A DNA stretch of 64,000 nucleotides from Cloeon dipterum (GCF_949628265.1 NC_088788.1:27700335-27764334); one strand, 5' to 3'. Numbered from the stretch's first letter, positions 1 through 13,700 are shown. Notes: generated by a model from the letters alone, not told the origin. Program-made: numbers and translations.

Positions 1-3000
1 TGGCCGTGTTTATCCCCACTCGGGGTTGGCTTTTCATGAAAAGTATAATTTTTCCTTTTTATTGCTTCTTTATCGCGAGCACGTTCCAACTTTTCCGGGG
101 TCACGTAATGCGGGGCGTGCATGCAGCCACGGCCAATTTTGTTTTTCATAATTCCGCTGGCTTCACTGAATGAAGGCAGAACAAGTTTTATGGCCAGCAG
201 GCCCTGCAGTCGCCAAACAACCCAAACACCTCCCACAACGCGTGTATTGCGTTTTCTCACCTGCCACCCAAACACACCAGGGGCCGCCCTTATTGGTATT
301 AAAAATTTAATAAATTATGAGTTTGAAGACGAAGATTTCTACCCACGAAATTTAAAGAAGAAAGCCCCTCGTTTTTTCCAGAGATGGTTGTGTATATTTT
401 ACTGTTTAAATTGCAAAACAATGATGTCACGCAAAACCAAATTTAAATTACGGCATTGAATTAAATTGAAACCAGGAGAAAACCCCGTTCCATTTATTCC
501 TATTGAATGGTGCATATCACATGATGATTAAAAACTGCTAATGCCTTATAAGAATTAAAATTATCAAATCTATCAATATAAACAAGGTCCGGATTTTATG
601 GCGTGCAGTATAGCTACCCTGCGACAACCCAGAGCTGAGCAAGTTTCTGCACAGTTTCTAAATATGAAGTCTTGCATGTACACTATTGATGGTTCATGCC
701 AAAACAAAGCTAAATTGCGAGTAACCAGCCGCCTGGCGCAAAGCGTTTGCATGGACCAGATCAGCAAGCAGAACGCTTAAATGACGGAGAGCTAATAGCT
801 GTCGTGTTGCCAGGGGCTGGCCGAACTTATGTGGAGCAAAATTGCGTTTTTGTTCAAGGGCCTGGCGGACGTCGTTGTTGCCACAAGTGCTCGAGCGGGG
901 AATGAAATGATTTCCCTGGTTTATTGTGGGAGACCGCGTAAAAATTCACTCCTTTGGCGCACTTTTGCTTAGCGCAAAAAGCCTCTGCTCTCGACCGCAG
1001 AGTCGAAAAAAAGGACTTGGATGCAGGTTTAATTCGGTCAGAAGAGCGAAACTATTTTCAAAAGGATGCGTGCCTTTCCGGTTTATACGGTTTTACTATT
1101 TTAGTCGCACTGCCAAGCATGTTAAAGGCTTAGCTGGAAAGCTCATTTTCAAACTAAATAACGAAAACTGGGTAGCTTTAATGCGGTTTCTAGTACGGTT
1201 TTTTTACTAGAGATAAGAAAATTTAGAATAGTCTTGAATGATGCTTTCAATCCCGAAATAATTAAAAAGACAGTAAAAGAGCAGCAGACTGCAATGTTAA
1301 TGAAAAGAAATGCCGCATTTGATCATTCCTATATGTACTATGTATTTTACTAATGTAAGAATTAATATGGTTATAGAGCCAACTCCTTCAGGATGTGGGT
1401 AGCTTTGAGCTTTTAAATGTATATAGTAAAAACAATTGGAAATGCAATCTGAGAGTTGAAAGGAGAAACAAAAAACTGAATTGCAAATATGGCACCGTAG
1501 AAAAGGCTGTGACACAGAAAGAATCCTGGGATGCACACGCGTATCACGTCGTCTCCGCGGCAGAAATTGAAGCAGGGGAGTAGGCGCGCCGACTGAGTGC
1601 CGGATAAAAGCGAGATAGACTCTCGATTGCTCGCCAAGCATGCAGGCAGTCAGCATCAGATTTGCGAAAGGGATCAAGACGAGAGGCAAAGCGTGATATA
1701 TTTCACTGCTCTCTACCAGACAAAGTCAATATTTAAGGTCGTCCCGAACGATTCTACTCTGCATATTCTGATACAAAAATTGTTATACACATTTTCGACT
1801 TTCTCCTTGTTCCTGCCATTTCCTACAACTTCGTGCTGCGCTAAATAAGAAATGACATCGGCGTTATTCATGCGTGCTATGCGCCTCCCAGTCATTCTGC
1901 GGTATTAAATTTATGAAAGGCGACCGCTCTTGCTGCCATCGATTGACCTCTGCCTACGCAGCACTGTACTTTTATGTCGCTCGGAATAAATGTATTTATT
2001 CGTACCTACTTATTTGAACGAGTTGCTCTTCTTTGCCACTTTGCTGCGAAATTTGCACGTTATGCTTGCGTAAAAAATCTCTTTTAGAAAAGTTTCCTGA
2101 CACACAACAAGAGGGAAAGATGAATATCAAAAGCGAGAACGTCTTCCTTGAAATCGGCATAAAGCAGAAAATACTTTTCCAATGAAAACTTTTTGATTGG
2201 AGTTCAATTCAAACCTATTAATCACACAATTCTCCTTGAAAGTCACGTAAATGAATATTCTTCAAGCTGCCTCTCAGAGTTTCATTAATTCCCAGATTCT
2301 AATAATCAGGAAAACAAGAACAAAACATTTTTTATATTCTTGTTTATTCTTGTTCTCATCAAATACAATAAAATATATTTGTAAAATTAAATATTTATAG
2401 TTGCGCTAAAAAAGCATTTATTTGTTCCCTACAAAGATTGATCGAGCACAAAATGAGCCTGGGGCTGATTTGACGCAATCGAAATTGCCTTAAAGAAGCA
2501 GGACGAGAGATTGAAAGACGTGCGCAAGAAGTTTCCTCCTTAATTACATATTTAACTCGTGCGTTGCTGAGGACAAACTCACTTTTGACGCCGGCGTGGA
2601 TGAAATTTGGCTAATGAGGAGGAAGCTCAATAAAGGCCCCAGCAGCAGCGACGCGCGACAAATATATTTACACAAATTCACACGGCGCAGTTTTGCACGG
2701 AAAACTTTTCGAAGCAGCCAATTGAGCGGTTTTGAGCCGCTGGGCTCGCACTCGAGGGAAATGAGAGCTTTGACTTGAGTCGGAGAAGGTTGTTTGTATA
2801 TGCACAAACAAATTGAGCAGCTAGCTTGCGAGGAAGCAGCAACATGGCGAAATTCATGTGCAAATGCTGTTACAAGCAACGTCTGGAATGGTGTGCTTAC
2901 GTCGAATTGGTCTTGACAGCAAAAAGTAAAAGCCTAATCAGATGTTTTAAACACTGTGTCTCACCCTTCTTTTACTTTTCCTTTATGTTAATTTGTTCAA

Positions 3001-4445
3001 TTTGTCTGGAGTTGGCAATGTATGGAGTAGATCGGCACAATAACGTTCATTTTGGAACTAATCACGAGTAGAATTGTATACGCGTAAAACTTGGAATGGC
3101 GAAAAAATTGGTAATATTGGTATTGAAATTTTTAATTTTACATATTTTGCTTCATCATGACTTGAAAATTGATGCATAAATTAAATTTAAGAGCTTGAAC
3201 AAAATTCATCGTTTTTTTCTTTAGGTGGGAAACATTTAAGTGTGCTTTTTTTCTTAACATGCAACTTTGTATTGAAAATTACTCAATTTGTAGAACAATC
3301 TGTTTTTTCAATGGTTGCGCTTCAATGACTTTCAATTTAGTGCGCTTTACAAATTACATCATATTTCATTTTTATACTGTTTCCCTTAGCACTTTCCGAT
3401 TTATTTTGATTAGATTCGTATCAATGTATGTAAACTGGCTGGACATTGAATTTGGGTGAAACGAATTGATTAACTTTCGCCAAAGAGCTCATTTCAAAAC
3501 CAGTTTACTTATAAATACAGGCGACATTGACATTCGAAAGCTAGATTTTAGTTGCGTTTGATGACATAAGATTATTTGTATAGACTCAGTCGTATTTGAA
3601 ATGGATTTACCAGCTGACCGGATGCCGTCCAGCATATCGACCGCGTGTTCTACTTCTGCGAAATCAGTCGAATTTCTCGTTTGGTGACCGAGCAAGCAGT
3701 AATGTCATTGCGGGCGATTCGCGATAATTGGGAACCACAGACACGGCGGCAGCAGCAGCAGCCGTCACAGAGCAAAAAGCTGGCCGAAATGAATTCGTCG
3801 TCTGGCTGCGCGCGAGAGAGGCATTCAATCCCTTCCATCTGTCTAACTGCTCTCGTGAACTGTGACCCGGCCCGAGAATTGCGAGTCTCCGACTGAAAGA
3901 GCGAATTTTGTGTGTGCGGCGTGCTCTCAGAGTCGCGAGCGACACGCCGCTAATTGAATCGGGCGTCATAGCGCCGGCGGCAAGAAATGAGAGCAGAACG
4001 TACAGGAGATAGGTGCTTGAGTGGCGTGCCGTGGCGGAAATTAAGCCATCAGCCCGATGGGTGGTTGTGCTGTGGGCGCGTCTCCCTGCTGCCCGCGGGG
4101 CAAACAATTGATTTTATCCTTTTTATTGCGTGCTGCTGCACAACGGACAGTAGCTCCCGCGGGGAAATGTCCGGCATGTTTGCTCAATCATACTCAAACT
4201 GAATTAGACCAGAGAGCTCTGTATCAATTATCGGTTAATCTCGGTTTGAAAATATGGCTTCGCAAGGCAATTCCGTCACGTTAAATTATTATTTGTATTT
4301 CTCTTCAACCTTTTGGGGGTCTTTTTCATATTTAGTTTGCGTTAATTTTCCATCTTATAAGTTTAAACCACTCCGTGAGAAGATAAAGAACCGCGAACCA
4401 AAGTTACATGGAAGAGTTCTATAAATTTCTTTTAGTGCTCATTGG

Positions 4446-4461
4446 ATAATAATAATAATTT
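4446..4461. repeat. Short (AAT)n microsatellite
   Basis: A run of about five AAT units lies in AT-rich non-coding DNA. It is a simple repeat with no other feature attached. Confidence 0.7.
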
Positions 4462-5750
4462 TATTTGTCTTTTGGCATGTACATAATTTAACACAGTAAA
4501 CATTTTGCATTTTATAGATCTTTCAATCCATTCGTTTGATCTAAACTAACATCCGGAATTATGTAAACTTTTTGAACATTTTCATCACTTTTTAACGAGT
4601 AGTATATTGTTGGTTCTGTATCAGCCAACTTCATTATTTCGCCGTCTGAATGTGAAATTAGAACTATTTGTTATACTCTGCGTGAAATATTCAATAATGA
4701 AAGATAAATAAAAATTTCTTGTTTGCTGAGCAAAATACACAAATTTCGCGGTTGAATAACGTCGCGCGCAAAGCCACCGAGTAAAAGTTGCCTTCCGCGC
4801 GCACCGTGTTATCGTTTGCATAACTCGCGAAGCGTGGAAAGTGGGACCGTCGTGCATAACACTTTCATTGATCATCGGGCCAACGAAAGCGAGAGTTATC
4901 TCTTTGGCGCCTCTATTATATTAAATTCCTAGCGAAGCAAGTCCAAACATGCCAAGTCAGCGCGACGCATAATCCGCCGAGGTGCGGTACACTTGCAAAT
5001 TGTGCTCATCTAACGCCGACCAGAAAGTTCACGCTTGGGTGCAGGGCAGCTTGCGTAACGCCAATTTTGCCAAGTTCAGTCTCCTCCCTGGTGGGCTGGC
5101 GGCCTGGCCCATTGTGTTTGCATTGTCCCCCGCAAAACAGATTATAGAGAGGATTTTGCTTCCTCAAAACTTACTTAGAAGGAAGATATATTTGCAAATT
5201 TTGCCTTTCAGGCTTGGCCATGCATCTTAAGTCTCGGTTAAACACCACTAAAATTAAATTATTCTGCCTGGATGGTGCAGTCCTGTAAATACTATATGCG
5301 AGAACACGAGACAAAGAATAAATATAATTATATAAGGGCTCCTTGGGAAGAAAATGCTTGGAGGAGAAAGCATTGTGGTCTGTATGCTCGTTTTATTTGC
5401 GCCGCGCAAACCTCTTAATGCCATTTACCGTCAGATGTATTCATACTTCTGTGTAATAAGCAAGCCACTTTAGCGCACAATCATACAAAAGCACTAGGCT
5501 CGTGTGCTTTTCCTTCTTCTTTTGAAGTCAGCTGTTTTATTTTCTGACGAGTCATCATGTCATTGTCGGCCGTGTTGAAAATGCATTACGTGACGCTTGC
5601 ACGAGCTGCATTTAGACGCTGTTTTCACGGTGCAGCTATGAATTGTCGCTCTGTGAAAAGTAAAAGGTGTCGATCGAAATTAAACCGCTCAATTGCTTGC
5701 ATAACGTAATTTGATTAGATTCGTGAAATTGACAAATAACTTCTGAGACC

Positions 5751-6175
5751 TTAAAAGCTCAATTCTTTCCCAATGCCTTTCAAATAACACTTTGGCGTTT
5801 TAGGATAAGAGAAATCACGCATGTCGCAACAGACCTTAATAATTTGTGAGATATCATCGCGCATTCGCATTTCCTCCATCCAGAATTCAAACTGCTCCTG
5901 TATCGGCGATGGGGGATCGAATTTCCTGAATTTTTCAAACACAGGCACGCCACCCACGCAAGGCGAAGAAACCACTCGAATATCTTATTAAAACACGAAA
6001 ATAAAAATATATATTTTTTTTCACAAAATTTATATTTAATGCTTTTTAAACAGTGTTATTGAATTAGGGTAGTAGATCTTATTAAATACAGCGACGGGGT
6101 ATTTCTGGTCTTTCGGCAATACACACACGGCCAACTCAAACTCTCAGCAGAATGGTCAGGTCCGTGGGTTATCAT
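5751..6175 (-). pseudogene. Two coding-like fragments, possible decayed gene or transposon
   Basis: On the minus strand, 5991 down to 5751 is open for about 77 codons. Its composition looks protein-like (segments such as GGVPVFEKFRKFDPPSPIQ and FEFWMEEMRMRDD) and it ends in TAA. It has no good ATG but is preceded by a weak acceptor-like TAAG. Just upstream, 6175-6061 is open in two frames, one of which has a Cys-x2-Cys pair (WPCVYCRKTRNTPS) faintly reminiscent of the cysteine-rich tail of piggyBac-type transposases. I recognise neither fragment with confidence. The pieces could be exons of an unknown gene, a decayed element, or chance. Confidence 0.25.
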
Positions 6176-6286
6176 AATTTTTTGCCGATTTATATTTGGA
6201 CACCGTGTGGAGCAGAATACAGAAATACTAAAAACGGTACAAGCCAGCCAACACTGCTAAACGCCTGAGAGAGCAGACCAGAAATA
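6100..6286. repeat. 12-bp inverted repeat pair about 190 bp apart
   Basis: TATTTCTGGTCT at 6100-6111 is repeated as its exact reverse complement at 6275-6286. Partial similarity extends outward (ACGGGG and ACGG before TATTT). The spacing would suit a small terminal-inverted-repeat element, but I found no convincing target-site duplication. Confidence 0.35.
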
Positions 6287-6898
6287 AATACCGTACGTTA
6301 TTGTTTCAGACCATCAGTCGATCAGTCACGAAAGGAGGAAGTTCTGTTAAAAATAAAAACAAAAACGGAAGCCAATTACACAACACGAGCAATATTTTTT
6401 CTAGGCAATGTTATTGCAGCTGCTTGTTTCCAACACTGCCGTGAGCAATAAAAGGAATTATGCTGCTGTTTACACTCACAATTTTGAAAATAAATTACTA
6501 ACATCAATAAAGAGGGAAAATATATTAAAACAATAATGTGGAAAATAAAACTTCTCGTTATATTTATTACTGGCAAGTTAAATTAAAAGCAATGTGATCA
6601 TAACATACAGTATATAATGTTAGTTAACACACACCTTTGCTCAGTCCAAAAAGTGCTGTTTTGTGTTTTCAATTTATGACTCTAGGAATATCGTGTACCA
6701 CCTTTAGCTGCAAAAAAATACATATTATGTATGTATGGAAAGGAAAATATATTCACTTTTGCAGCACTCTCTCATCGTTCAGCTCTCAACTTGTGTAAAC
6801 CTCATACTTTATTCTTAGTGTGACAGATGTTGCTGCCGCTAAGAGTGTGGACAAAAAATCCAGGTTCAAAATCAACGCATGAGAGTTATTCAATATTG

Positions 6899-6900
6899 AG

Positions 6901-6923
<23 letters not shown>
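6899..6923. repeat. (TA)n microsatellite
   Basis: About twelve TA/AT dinucleotides in AT-rich non-coding DNA. It is a simple repeat and likely to vary in length. Confidence 0.9.
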
Positions 6924-6931
<8 letters not shown>

Positions 6932-9462
6932 TGCATGGCGGTCGCAGCTGCAGAAGCAAATGAGGATTGCCCAGCTAATTGTAAGAGATCTTAAAGATGA
7001 AGAAATTTAAATTTAACCGGTTATATGCCTAAAAAATTAGAATTTTCCCAATTAAAGTCATAGATCTTGGTCACAATGAATTTGCTAAATCGAATCAACC
7101 AATAATTCGAATGTAACTAACCATTGACTGAAAAAGCATATTTCTCCCTACTGCCGGCCGGGTTAATCGAGCTTTTTCGTCAGCTTCTGCTACAGAAGTA
7201 CTGAGAAATCGTGGCGCACGCGATATAATTTTCTCTCTTCACTTCCTTGTTCTCGGAAGTGACGGCTAGTTTGAAGTCGAAGGCACACATACAACACATA
7301 TCGATCAATACACGTACACTTTCACACAATCTCGCTTTATGCATATCCCGTCTGTAAATTGACAAGTGTCACCCTCTTTGGCTGTTCTTGGCGATGGACG
7401 CACGAAAGTGCCTCAAGAGCTCCGATACCCTACACTTTCATGCGTTCGGAAATCAGTTTTGCTGATCTGCTCTCGAGAATCAGGGATTCTTGGATGCTTA
7501 TTCAATTTGCATGCAAATTGCGCTGTGAGGAGCAAACAGGATGTCAGAGCGATCGACGCAGAAATTCCAGTGCGATTCTTTCATATCTCTCTCTCGCTCC
7601 ACTGGCGGCGTAAAATTTATAAAAATGCGTCCTGCTGTAAGTGTTTGGTCACGGGGAAAGAAACCATACGCGCTGAGCTCGAAATGCTTTTTAATATGTA
7701 TTGTTCCACGTCGCGACTGAGCATTTGGCAGCGACCGCTGACGAGAGGGAAGTTCATAAACATCGGCTCTAACGATTTTCGCTCTAATTGTTTGAACTGG
7801 CAGAGGAGATTGTCAACTGCGTCTGAAAAAAAATAAAAGCTCACGTACAGATTGGCCCAGGTTGGATAAAAATTATTTTTATTGAGTCTCCAGTGCCTCT
7901 CAGTTCGGCTCTCCATAAAATTGCATATTGATTCGGTCTAATGATGCCGAAATCGATCTCTGATCAACCGGGTGGTTCCCTCGTGGCATGGTGGGTGTTG
8001 TGTGGAGAAGCGACGGATCCACCGTGATAGAGGTGTAATCAATAAAATGAATTGAGTGAATGTTTGCTCTCGGCCTGCGGCCACCAGCAACCATCAACCC
8101 GGCTTGTTTTGTGATCAGCCGAGAGCCAGCTGTGATTGGTATAATGAACGTTGTTCATTTCCATCTCGTTTGGACTTTGGTAAAATAGTGACGCACGCTG
8201 ATTGATGCAGACAGAGCGACGCCTCTACCTCACGCAACGGATTCACGTTTTCCTGACCGCACGGATCACATGCCAGTGCAGTGGAAAATGTTTTTCGAAT
8301 TAAATCTCAATGAAAACATCCTATTTATTTGTTTTGTCGCTCACAACAACACTTCTTAGAATTAAAAGAGTGTGTTTAAGATTAATAAATCATACTACCA
8401 CCATCAGCTTCAAAATAATGCATTGCATATACAATGTAAGTCTCACTCGGCGAGCACCCGATCAAATAAACTCATTCGTACATCGCTTCTCACAGCCCTG
8501 TTGTGCACTAGTCTTACGGCTTACATAAAATGCGATTGTGGGCGGCGGTGGAAGTGCCCTGCAGTGCACAATTTAACTTTTGCCTGCGTTCATGTACTAG
8601 ATCCGAAGTGAAAAAAATACTCTTTTCCACTACGTAGCGCACAAACGACAGTGATATTGATATTGTGGTAAAAAACGTCATCATACATTTGGTGCTTAAA
8701 TTATTCCAGCTTGAAACAAACAAAACTCACAATCAATTTTTTTGTGTTATTTAGAGAAATATATTGCGGATATATTTCTGCATTTCCTGAGTGTTTTTTT
8801 TTTAATTTTTTGTTCCGACATTCAGCCTGTCGTGGTTGTATTTGAGGGCAATTTTCAATTTTGCAATAAATTATTTCGTGGTAGAATGACACAATTGAAT
8901 ATTAGCAATCGTGGTTTTTATTGCTTTTACAAACCTTGGTAATTTTCTCTTGATAAACAGATTTCCTAATTTAACATTTTTTTGGGTATAAATTTTTAAA
9001 TGACATTAATAATTATTGTTGCTCTCGTGCAAGATTGATTTAAAAGTTTTGGTGATAGTAATTCGTGAAATTATAATAAAACCAAAGCTCGCCATGAAAC
9101 TGTAGCGGATGCGGAGCCAAGCTCCTACTCCTTTTTCACTTTTGGTTCAGGGTGTTGCTAGTAATCATTGTTAGGGATTATTTGTTAGAAAATTCACTGA
9201 AACCAATTGAAAAACTGTCATTTAAAAAAAAGAATTAAAAGGCTAAAATCAGATTGGCATATAATTGAAAAGTATTATTACCTTTCAAAAATTGAACCTC
9301 GCCCTTTCTTGGGGAGGAATTAACAATTATTCATTTCACTTACGGCATTTTAAATATTTTAACAGCCTCCATGTCCATGGTAAATGTAGATTAATTGAGT
9401 TTAATCAATTTGTATTTAAAAGGGGAAAGGAATTAAAAATTTCAAGAATAAGAACGAATAAA

Positions 9463-9468
9463 TTTAAT
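9463..9468 (-). terminator. Candidate poly(A) signal of the lectin gene
   Basis: ATTAAA on the minus strand about 45 nt beyond the lectin stop codon. It is the commonest variant of AATAAA, and no canonical hexamer lies closer. Confidence 0.4.
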
Positions 9469-9511
9469 ACACACACCTCGTTAAAAAAACATTGAGGTTC
9501 TTGAAGCCGCC

Positions 9512-10693
9512 TTAATTTGAATGGACTAGGCATTCAGGTTTCACCTTGCAAATTACGTAACATTCATATTTACAATCCAAGTCGACAAGCTTTTTTCTCT
9601 CCCAAGTGAAATATGAAACACATGTTTCCTGGCCTGCATTAAAGTTTCTGGGATTACCGTGCGCCTTGTCCCACAAAGTATTTGAAGGAAGGAGCTGTTC
9701 TCCATCAATCCATTTGAACTTCCCTGGTCTCTGCTCAATATCAGATGCCCCCAGCCACCAAACACCTGAAATTTAGTTGCATGAGTGTTGCAAAGTATTA
9801 GCAATATTTAGCAGTACCGTGGTCAATAATCCTCTTTGACTCGTCGAAAAGTCCATCCAGTTGACTTTGATTCTGTACCTTCACCATGTACATGTTATTT
9901 CTTTCGCAGAATTGTTTTGATTCAGTCCAACTCATCTGAGATGAAACAAAAGTTAACCTTTGTTCTTTTTTTTATAGTTTTGAGCTCACTTTTTTGGGAT
10001 AAGAAAAAAAGTAGGTCATTTCATCTGCAGACAGAGTTCTCACTCTACCAGTGCCTGAAATTTTTTTATTAATTTTTTGGATATAAATTTTAGCTTTTAC
10101 CATTATCCGGACAGGGTTTAAACTCTATCTCCTCATCGATCTTTGGATTGCTGATTCCGACTGTAATATTTTGCTGAAAATTAACTTACATTACCCTTTG
10201 ACTTTTGACTTATAGAATATTGTGTTAAGTATTAAAAAAAGGAAACCAAAACAATGATGGTAGCAATTAGGGCAATAAGAAAACTAATAGGCTTTTCACA
10301 TTCAATTTAGCAATTGCCCCAAGTTTTGACTGTGGTTTTATTTATATTCTTTGTGACTATTCAGTTATTAATATAGTTTCTATGTTGATTAAAATAACCA
10401 CCAGCATGTCCTTGATACTGGAAATGTCCTCCTTTAAGTGTTGTAAATCGTTTGCCAACTTGCTCTCCTCATCAGTGAAGCCACTGCATTTTTAAATAAC
10501 ATTTTAAGTCTCTTTTTCGCTTCCAATTGAGCACATACCTGCATCTGTAGCGTTTACGGAGCATTGTCTTCAGAGTCAGGGCCTCAATCTCGCAGTCGTC
10601 CGCATCCGCGACTTCAGCGGAAAACGCTGTTTGGCAAACGGCAAAAGCCACCAGGACGGCGAAAGCAGACCATTTTATGCTTTGCGTCTGCAT
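9512..10693 (-). CDS. Secreted C-type lectin domain protein
   Basis: The gene has six exons on the minus strand: 10693-10539, 10483-10402, 10173-10101, 10054-9990, 9935-9818 and 9765-9512. All joins are GT-AG with compatible phases and together encode 248 aa. Residues 1-25 are a signal peptide (hydrophobic AFAVLVAFAVC, cleavage after TAFS). A short heptad-like helix follows at about 55-79 (EESKLANDLQHLKEDISS), then one C-type lectin fold at about 100-240. Fold landmarks are WTESKQFC (first core Cys, 135), WWLGASD in place of WIGL, WIDG (183-186), and Cys 213, 229 and 237. The usual EPN or QPD calcium/sugar motif is replaced by NPR (202-204), so classical calcium-dependent sugar binding is doubtful. 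Extra cysteines lie at 233 and 243. Coiled-coil plus lectin proteins of this kind are common in arthropods and often act in immunity or in secretions. A TATA box lies upstream. I am confident of the family; the ligand is unknown. Confidence 0.9.
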
Positions 10694-10751
10694 TCTGAGC
10701 GTGGGTTGCTATCAGATCCGACGGCGGCCGTCTGAATGCCATGAAAAAGTG

Positions 10752-10759
10752 CTTTTATA
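10752..10759 (-). promoter_or_regulatory. TATA box of the lectin gene
   Basis: TATAAAAG on the minus strand, 58 nt upstream of the lectin ATG. An ATTCAGA initiator-like site about 25-30 nt downstream (near 10733) would give a 5' UTR of about 40 nt. TATA promoters suit strongly regulated, tissue-specific secreted products. Confidence 0.6.
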
Positions 10760-13700
10760 GCGTTGCAATGCGCATATATTGCGTTGACGTCTGATTTAAG
10801 ACACGTGTGAAGCAGAGTTCAAATAACTATAGTTAGTAAAAAAGCGTTTGTGCTCTACAAGCAATGCGGGATTGACTAATAATAGCTTATACTAGATTGC
10901 CATGTGGTATTCATTAAAAAATTAATCTACTTGCTCTAATTTAGAAAATGCGTACTCCGTGAAATAATAAAAACTCATGAAATATTTGAAATTGCATTTA
11001 TTCACAAAATCATATACGCTGCAATAATTGGTATAGTAATAATAATATTTATGGATTATTCTCACTTTCCAAAAGAGCAGAAATCAGCTAGTGGAACGTA
11101 CTTTTTGAGCACTCTCCTAGATTTTGAAACACGGCGTTATTTAAGAGTAAAAAGCTTCTCAGGCTGCCTGGGTTTGGTAATACATTAGGACACATACGCC
11201 CACCTTGACGTAGGACCGGACCGCCGTCCGTAGCCCGGAGCCGTAGTGAATCTCTAAACCACAAATTAAGAGGTGGTCTCACTTTCTACAGGCACGCCGC
11301 ACTATTGTGCCAGCAAAGGCCATTGAGGACAGTTGCACTTGCAGCCGCACCGTTTTTATGAATGCAAACGCGGTTGCGAGGCAGCATCATTAAAAGTGTT
11401 GTAAAAGGACCGCGGGCTGGCAGAGGACCTAGATTTTGGAAAACATTAAGATTAAGGTCGTGAACGCCAGTGGGTCCTATAGTAAAAGCGCGAGGAGCGC
11501 GGTCAGCCGCAAAAATTAGTTGGCATATAATGTTGTGCATCCCTGGTGAATTTTAAAAGCAGCCACAAATTTCATGCATTCCGCGTCATTTCACTGTCAG
11601 AAAGTATGTCACGCAACGTCAATTATCGCCCGGAGCAGCAGGGGAAAGGGCTGAATATTCATTAGTTTCAGTGGAAAATGAGTGTGGCAGGAGTTTTTAT
11701 GTGCGCGGTTCGGTCAATGGGTGCTCGGTTCGCCGCTCCTGATGATGATGACGGATAGCGTTGGTGGGGTTGCCAAGAGCCTGTGGTTTCGGACTGTGGC
11801 CAGCCTCGCGATGGCCAATAATTTCCATTCTGATGATGGTTTTGGGTTTTCTCACTTCCTCAATCAGCGTGTCTAAACTTGATTACCAGCACATTTAATC
11901 ACGTGCCAAAATAGTTTCAATGAGAATGTCCCACATCTTCTATTAATTTTGGGGGTAAAATTATCCTCCAGCTTTATTACCTAAATTCAAGTAATTAATA
12001 AAACGAAAATTTATTCTGACAAAAGAATGAAAATTTGTGTATTATAGTTGATTTCTCTGTAGAGCAAAGTCCAAACTTGTGATTTATGCGCGCAGCTTCG
12101 TAGCACGCATAGCACGTTACTCATATTGTGCCAAAAATGTCAATTCTGGCAACCCTGCTGGGGCAAGAAAAATATGAAACGCCTACAGGAGCTTTTACGT
12201 GACGAATAGAGGGGTTTACGCTGTGTTCACGAGGTGCGTTTGGAATTATAATTAATTGGCGCGGTCGCGAACTGCATGGAAATCACCACGTACCTCTGAA
12301 TGCCAAGCCCAAAGTGAATACAAATATTTTAGAGTTGCGCTGCTTTCAATTCGTGTCATTGCTTTCAAGTTGTGTGTGCGCGAATTGTGGCTTCACTTGT
12401 AGTATGGATTGAAAGCTGACGTCCGTGAACTTTTTGTGATTATTTTTCATCCGTTCGCGATATTATTAATGCGTTAAAGTCGGCAGAAAGAAAGTTGAAC
12501 ACAAGCTTATTTATTTTCCTTATGATTTCATGGTTTCATTGCTTAAAATCTTTAAAATTCATTTATTCGGTTAGCAATACAAAATACCATAAATTATCTG
12601 AAAAAATAATTATTCCATTGATTGTAAGATTCGTTATCAATAAAGCACAACGAACATACGTAAAACATACACCTCCTTTTGAAAAACAAATTCGGAAACT
12701 GCATAAAAAGGAAGCAAATGGAGTTGCAAATCAGGGCCTTTGAGATAAGAAAAGCTCAACTTTCTCAGAATATTTTGCACTTCAAAGGATGAGGAGAGAA
12801 CCGGGGCGAAGGAATTACAGCGCCGTGTCGAGCAATCTCATTAAATCAACAGCAAGGAGCATTCATCCCTCGCGACCTCTTTGGCACGAACTGACCTGCA
12901 AATTCACATAATTATTCTCGTCGACGCTGCAGGGGCAGCATGCAGAAAACCGATAAAGATTCTTATCCCTCTTCTCACCCTCTGCTGCGCTGCTCTCGGT
13001 CGCACACGTGCAAGCAGGGTGTAATTCCATAATTGCACCCACGGCGTTGCCGCAAACGAGATGCCGGCCAATAAGTTGAACCAATTTGCACAATACAAAT
13101 TGAGTGGGCTGCAACTGTACCCATGAGGTCAAACATTCAATCGAGCTTTTTTCTATTGTTGGAGTAATACCAGCAAATCTGCTCAGAGAAGGAAATTAAT
13201 GAGGCGCGAGGAGGTACGAAATTGAGCTTTCCACTTCAGTAGTGGAATTCTGAATGGCAAATCGATTGTAAAACTTCTCGAAAGCTTTTATTCAACGATT
13301 TTATCTTTTCGCAGAAGCACTTAAATATAGCCTTTTTGAAAATTTCTAAGAGAAAAGTGAAAAGTTTGAAACAATTCATGTTCAGGCTCCAGAAATTGAG
13401 TTGTTTTTAATTAAATACAATGCATGGACTAGATGCAGATCTACGTTCTAGCCAACAATGTCATCAGTTTTTTAATCGATAAATAATTAAATCGCTAATT
13501 TCAAGTTAAAATTTACCTTCATTATTAGGTGTGACAATAATTATATAATTTCAGGAAGTATTAACACAGAAAGTAATTTGAATCACCCAATATATTTATT
13601 AAAACTGAAATACAAAGCGGATGATTGATTTTTGAAAATGCATATCGACTGAAACTCAGTAAAATATGGTGTCAGAATTTCTTGTTGGTTAAGATAATGA

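Larger units (their letters stand above)
1..9511. other. Gene-free stretch, left edge of window
   Basis: No reading frame here combines an ATG, plausible splice sites and recognisable protein composition. Most open frames are under 150 codons and overlap on both strands, as expected from GC-richer islands (roughly 2.5-4.1 kb and 7.3-8.1 kb) within AT-rich DNA. I see no tRNA or rRNA signature. Only the coding-like and inverted-repeat fragments at 5.7-6.3 kb and the microsatellite at 6.9 kb, listed separately, stand out. The stretch is probably intergenic DNA or an intron of a gene outside the window, and may carry enhancers. Confidence 0.6.

Noticed and set aside
3664..4107. 147-codon minus-strand open frame with alanine-rich stretch
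   Set aside because: Plus and minus frames are open together here, the alanine run reflects a CAG/GCC repeat, and no start context, domain or splice site supports a gene.
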